NCBI GenBank assembly: GCA_030590185.1
Contig: JAUUZB010000131.1
Span: forward strand, 1 to 7,934
Direction: 5' to 3'
Source of the DNA: Deltaproteobacteria bacterium
GTDB taxonomy: Bacteria; Myxococcota; XYA12-FULL-58-9; JAUUZB01
Length of the DNA stretch: 7,934 bases
In this document: in pieces, positions 5,339 to 7,934 of the stretch
Layout of the letters: every line of letters begins with the position of its first letter
Numbering within the stretch: the stretch's first letter is position 1
Position numbers and translations under genes: made by a program
The notes under the pieces: model-generated
Seen by the model: only the letters and a program-made list of their open reading frames with translations
Database searches by the model: none
Told to the model about the DNA's origin: nothing

Positions 5339-6480
5339 GCCTGTTCGTCGAGCAGGGCGCGGAACCGCTGGCAGGTCGCTACTAGATCTGGCCCGTGGCC
5401 ATGCAGGTCACCGCCGATCAGGAAGATCACGTCCGGGCCGTAGAAGCGCGCCATCTCCGGCACGCGCGCCAGGCTCATGCCGCCGGCGGGGACCGGGAAG
5501 ATGGGCCGGAGCTCTCCCAGGGGCGCGGCGCAGGCGGTGGCCAGGCTGGCACAGTCCTCGGCGGTGAAGGCGAAGCGACCACCGTGGTTGGGAAAGATCA
5601 CCGCGTCGCCGCCCGCCAGTCGATTGAACAGGCCGAAGATGATCCCGTGACTCACGCCGCAGTCGGGCGAGACCACGAAGCCACCCTGGAGGGCTGGATG
5701 GCTGAGGATCGGCAGAGCGATGCGATCGTCGTCTGCGACCTGGCGCATGGCCTCCACCCCGACCAGGCCGGGCGCGATCAATAGACCGCCCGCCCCAGCC
5801 GCCGCGGCGAAGCGGGCGCGTGCCACGAGTTGGTCCGCGCGGCTGGTGACGTTTGCCAGATAGGCGCAACGTCCGCCGGTCTCGGCGTTGGCCCGCGCCA
5901 CCGCTGCTGTTGCGGCCTCGACCCGAGCCTCGAAGGGGCAGAAGGACTGATCGGCGAGGCCGTGGTCATCCTTGATCAGATCGATACCGCCCTTGGCAAA
6001 GGCGTAGGCCAGCTCCCCGAGCTGGGCCGGGGAAAGGCCCATCGGCTTGAGCGCCGTGCACAGCAAGGGACGCGCCGGCACGCCCAGGCGCTCCCGTAAA
6101 CCGCTGACCCCGAAGCGTGGCCCGCGATAGGTGGCCAGGAGGCTGTCTGGCAGCGCGCAGGCCGTGAGTCGGATCCCAGGTTTGATCGAGCTGTTGCCGA
6201 ACAGGAGGTTGAGGAGCTGCGTCAGCTCAGCGCCGGCTGCCTCGACCGCGAAGCTTATCCGGGCCTCGCTGTGGTCTGGCCCGCTAGGCTCCAGCGACTC
6301 GACCCGTCCGACTATTTGCTCGCGGATGTCACCGGCCGGCACGTGGGCGGGCGGGAGCTCCACCGTCTGTTCGAAGCAGAGCGTCTCCGCCATGGCGCGC
6401 GCCTCGGTCCCGTCGGCGGCGAAGCGGTAGCTTGCTACGATCCGCTCGCCGCTCAGGTCGAGCTGTCGCGGCTCGATCAC
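5335..6480 (-). CDS. Form-IV RuBisCO-like protein (RLP), probable sugar-phosphate enolase/isomerase or decarboxylase
   Basis: This is a 381-residue protein, GTG 6480 start, with GGAGG 7 nt upstream (6492-6488). It has the full RuBisCO large-subunit layout: an N-terminal alpha/beta domain with 'FEQTVELP' and 'LLFGNSSIKPGIRL' (about 93-105), then the barrel with 'GPRFGVSGLRE', 'TALKPMG', 'GGIDLIKDDHGLADQ', 'PAGGM' and 'FLIGGDLHGHGPDL'. By-eye alignment to spinach numbering: K175 kept (K145), K177 to M147, carbamylated K201 kept (K170), D203 kept (D172), E204 to H173, H294 kept (H261), R295 to P262, loop-6 K334 apparently R302, S379 to A332. It therefore should not fix CO2 on RuBP, which defines form IV. 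Known RLPs act in methylthioribulose salvage and in apionate catabolism, among others. The GTG start touches the stop of the upstream transketolase subunit (TAGTG) and its stop overlaps the sirtuin start, so it is a central member of this operon. The substrate cannot be read from the sequence. Confidence 0.9.
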   Translation of the reverse strand: MIEPRQLDLSGERIVASYRFAADGTEARAMAETLCFEQTVELPPAHVPAGDIREQIVGRVESLEPSGPDHSEARISFAVEAAGAELTQLLNLLFGNSSIKPGIRLTACALPDSLLATYRGPRFGVSGLRERLGVPARPLLCTALKPMGLSPAQLGELAYAFAKGGIDLIKDDHGLADQSFCPFEARVEAATAAVARANAETGGRCAYLANVTSRADQLVARARFAAAAGAGGLLIAPGLVGVEAMRQVADDDRIALPILSHPALQGGFVVSPDCGVSHGIIFGLFNRLAGGDAVIFPNHGGRFAFTAEDCASLATACAAPLGELRPIFPVPAGGMSLARVPEMARFYGPDVIFLIGGDLHGHGPDLVATCQRFRALLDEQA

Positions 6481-7493
6481 TACAGGTCCTCCGCCTTGGC
6501 GGTCGGGTCAACCGGGGCAGGGGAGAGCTCGTTGATCTCCAAGGGGCGCAGGCCGAGCGGTTGGTCGAGGAGTTGCTCCGCCGCATTGAGCAGGGCATGG
6601 GCGTCCAGGCCGTAGTGGGCGAGCAGATAGTCGCGACTGCCGCCATGGGCGTAGGTGTCACGCAGGCCGAGGCGTATGAGCCGCTTGCCCACACCCGCCT
6701 CGGCCATCACCTCGGCGACGGCGGAGCCGAGGCCTCCCATGATGGTGTGGTTCTCCAGGGTGATGACCCCGGCTCGGGCAGCGGTCGCTGCCGCAATCAC
6801 GGGCTCGGCGGCGAACGGCTTGAGGGTCGAGAGGTGTAGGTGGGTGATCCCGATCCCGGCCTCGGCGAGTCGGCCAGTGACCCGCAGCGCCTCGAGGGTG
6901 CTGATGCCGCTGGTGATCAAGGCCAGGTCGGTGCCCTGTGACAGGACCCGGGGCACGCCGAGTCGCATCGGCTCGCTCGCCGGGAACAGGCGCGGCACCT
7001 CGCCCCGCAACATGCGCACGTAGACCGGGCCGGGCACGGCGTGGGCGACCTCCAGCACGGACTCCACCTCGGTGGCGTCGCCACACTCGAGCAGGGTGAA
7101 ATTTGGCAAGGTGCGGATCAGGGCCAGGTCGTCGATCGCCTGATGGGTGGCGCCGCCCGGTGTGGTGACCCCCGGCAGGAATCCTATCAGCCGCACCGGC
7201 AAGTTGGGGTAGGCGATCGACATGGCGAGCTGGTCAAAGGCCCGCCGGCAGATGAACACCGCGAAGGTGTGAAAGAATGGCGCGAACCCCTCGCGCGCCA
7301 TACCTCCAGCAAAGCTAAGGGCGTTCTGCTCCGCCATGCCGAGGGAGAAGAAGCGTTCCGGAAAGGCGGCGCGGAAGTCGTCCGCCTCACAGGAGGAGGT
7401 CAGGTCCGCGGAGAGCACGCCAACCTCGGGCGTCCCCGTGGCAAAGCGCACCAGGTTGTGGGCGTGGGGTCGGGAGACGAGCTCCATCATCAC
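6480..7493 (-). CDS. Transketolase, C-terminal (Pyr/beta-type) subunit
   Basis: This is a 337-residue protein forming the second half of a split transketolase, an ThDP-dependent enzyme that moves a two-carbon ketol unit between sugar phosphates. 'SLGMAEQNALSFAGGMA' carries the conserved catalytic Glu (E55) that activates the thiamine ring. 'TTPGGATHQAIDDLALIRTLPN', 'PVYVRMLRGEVP' and the C-terminal 'LENHTIMGGLGSAVAEV' follow the family order, giving the Pyr domain (about 10-175) and transketolase C domain (about 185-320). Length is normal for a split subunit. GTG 7493 is preferred because it gives a 4-nt GTGA overlap with the upstream stop and lies 7 nt after GGAGG (7505-7501); the next two codons are ATG, so a start at 7490 is possible. 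It must pair with the N-terminal subunit encoded immediately upstream. Its stop TAG overlaps the GTG of the RuBisCO-like gene by one base. Sugar specificity is not visible. Confidence 0.9.
   Translation of the reverse strand: MMMELVSRPHAHNLVRFATGTPEVGVLSADLTSSCEADDFRAAFPERFFSLGMAEQNALSFAGGMAREGFAPFFHTFAVFICRRAFDQLAMSIAYPNLPVRLIGFLPGVTTPGGATHQAIDDLALIRTLPNFTLLECGDATEVESVLEVAHAVPGPVYVRMLRGEVPRLFPASEPMRLGVPRVLSQGTDLALITSGISTLEALRVTGRLAEAGIGITHLHLSTLKPFAAEPVIAAATAARAGVITLENHTIMGGLGSAVAEVMAEAGVGKRLIRLGLRDTYAHGGSRDYLLAHYGLDAHALLNAAEQLLDQPLGLRPLEINELSPAPVDPTAKAEDL
6488..6492 (-). promoter_or_regulatory. Ribosome-binding site for the RuBisCO-like gene
   Basis: GGAGG (reading 6492 to 6488) sits in the last codons of the transketolase C-subunit gene, 7 nt before GTG 6480. 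It supports the GTG start with its 1-nt TAGTG overlap. Confidence 0.6.
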
Positions 7494-7934
7494 GGCTGCG
7501 CCTCCATCTCGGCCAGCCGTTCGGCGTAGGCGCGTCGCTCCTCGTCGCTCTTGAAGCGCACGTAGTGGAGCTTGGGGGCCCGCGCCCGCAGCAGCTCGAT
7601 GCCGCGGCAGGGATCGGATCGCCCGATGATGACCAAGGGCCGGCCCGGGTGCTCGACCGCGGCGGCGTCAACGAGACCAGCCACGTCGTGGGCGTCGACC
7701 GTGTGGCAGGCCGCGCCAAAGGCCTCGAGGCGCGCGCTGAGCGGCTCAATCGCCATAACCTCGGTCATGGGGCCGTCGCACTGTTGGTCGTTCTTGTCCA
7801 CCAGCACGCACAGGTTGTCGAGTTGGTGGAACGCGGCCGCGGCGATCGCCTCCCAGGTTTGGCCCTCCTGGAACTCGCCGTCCGACATGAAGACCCACAC
7901 CCGTCCGCTGTCCCGGTGGAGTTTACGAGCCAGG
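7490..7934 (-). CDS. Transketolase, N-terminal (ThDP-binding) subunit, C-terminal part (start outside window)
   Basis: The frame is open to the right window edge, giving the last 147 residues of the split transketolase's first subunit, which binds the pyrophosphate of ThDP through Mg2+. The visible part begins 'LARKLHRDSGRVWVFMSDGE' and contains 'SDGEFQEGQTWEA' (the ThDP motif GDGExxEGxxWEA, with Ser in the first Gly position), followed by 'LDNLCVLVDKNDQQCDG', which supplies the Asn/Asp end of the same motif. The remainder is the usual C-terminal half of this subunit, ending at TGA 7492-7490. Some split transketolases have been shown to act on branched sugars, for example the apulose-4-phosphate enzyme AptA/AptB, but nothing here fixes the substrate. 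It is the first gene seen of the operon, and further genes or the promoter may lie upstream of the window. Confidence 0.87.
   Translation of the reverse strand, partial: LARKLHRDSGRVWVFMSDGEFQEGQTWEAIAAAAFHQLDNLCVLVDKNDQQCDGPMTEVMAIEPLSARLEAFGAACHTVDAHDVAGLVDAAAVEHPGRPLVIIGRSDPCRGIELLRARAPKLHYVRFKSDEERRAYAERLAEMEAQP
7501..7505 (-). promoter_or_regulatory. Ribosome-binding site for the transketolase C-terminal subunit
   Basis: GGAGG (reading 7505 to 7501) lies inside the end of the upstream subunit gene, 7 nt before GTG 7493. This ideal spacing favours the GTG over the ATG at 7490 and indicates coupled translation. Confidence 0.6.

Noticed and set aside
5335..6480. True CO2-fixing RuBisCO large subunit
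   Set aside because: Length is short (381 versus about 450-475), and several catalytic residues, including E204, R295, S379 and loop-6 K334, are changed.
1..7934. CRISPR array, tRNA/rRNA genes, insertion sequence, attachment site, phage genes
   Set aside because: No spaced direct repeats, cloverleaf or rRNA-like sequence, transposase or integrase motif was seen on either strand.

Overview
The window is GC-rich, densely coded bacterial DNA with many GTG starts. TGA and TAG are the only terminal stop codons. The gene types point to a Gram-negative bacterium of the Myxococcota/former Deltaproteobacteria kind: a LolA-type lipoprotein carrier, a tiny Cys-rich lipoprotein, a calpain-family protease, and a Hanks-type Ser/Thr kinase with the extended 'YAHxLRD...LVHRD' segment common in myxobacterial kinases. 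The taxonomic call is an inference from gene style, not from a marker gene.

Plus strand, 1-2352. The 3' end of a lolA-like gene (1-252) is followed 15 nt later by a 74-residue Cys-rich lipoprotein gene (268-492), with a hairpin over that gene's stop codon. An unrecognised 139-residue protein (560-979) lies 5 nt ahead of a 455-residue calpain-family cysteine protease (985-2352). The protease has a Cys/His/Asn triad and two N-terminal Ig-like repeats but no signal peptide. The pair looks co-transcribed.

Plus strand, 2370-4486. A promoter-like element (2370-2398) is spaced for a leaderless transcript. It precedes a 693-residue soluble Ser/Thr kinase that carries two degenerate receiver-like domains and a C-terminal PilZ domain whose c-di-GMP arginine motif is incomplete.

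Convergent gap, 4487-4573. This holds a 9-bp inverted repeat and a run of ten C residues.

Minus strand, 7934 to 4574. Four genes are joined by stop/start overlaps of 4, 1 and 4 nt: the transketolase N-terminal (ThDP-binding) subunit (cut by the window edge), the transketolase C-terminal subunit, a form-IV RuBisCO-like protein (RLP), and a sirtuin. The tight coupling implies a shared pathway, most plausibly rearrangement or cleavage of a phosphorylated ketose. Branched sugars (apiose/apionate type) or methylthio-pentose salvage are both candidates. The sirtuin is broken by one in-frame TAA between its two zinc-ligand cysteine pairs, while the rest of its frame is intact. It is therefore a very recent pseudogene, a sequencing error or a recoded stop.

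The points most worth following are the RLP/split-transketolase/sirtuin operon, the nonsense codon in the sirtuin, and the kinase/pseudo-receiver/PilZ architecture. No tRNA, rRNA, CRISPR array, insertion sequence or phage gene was seen.
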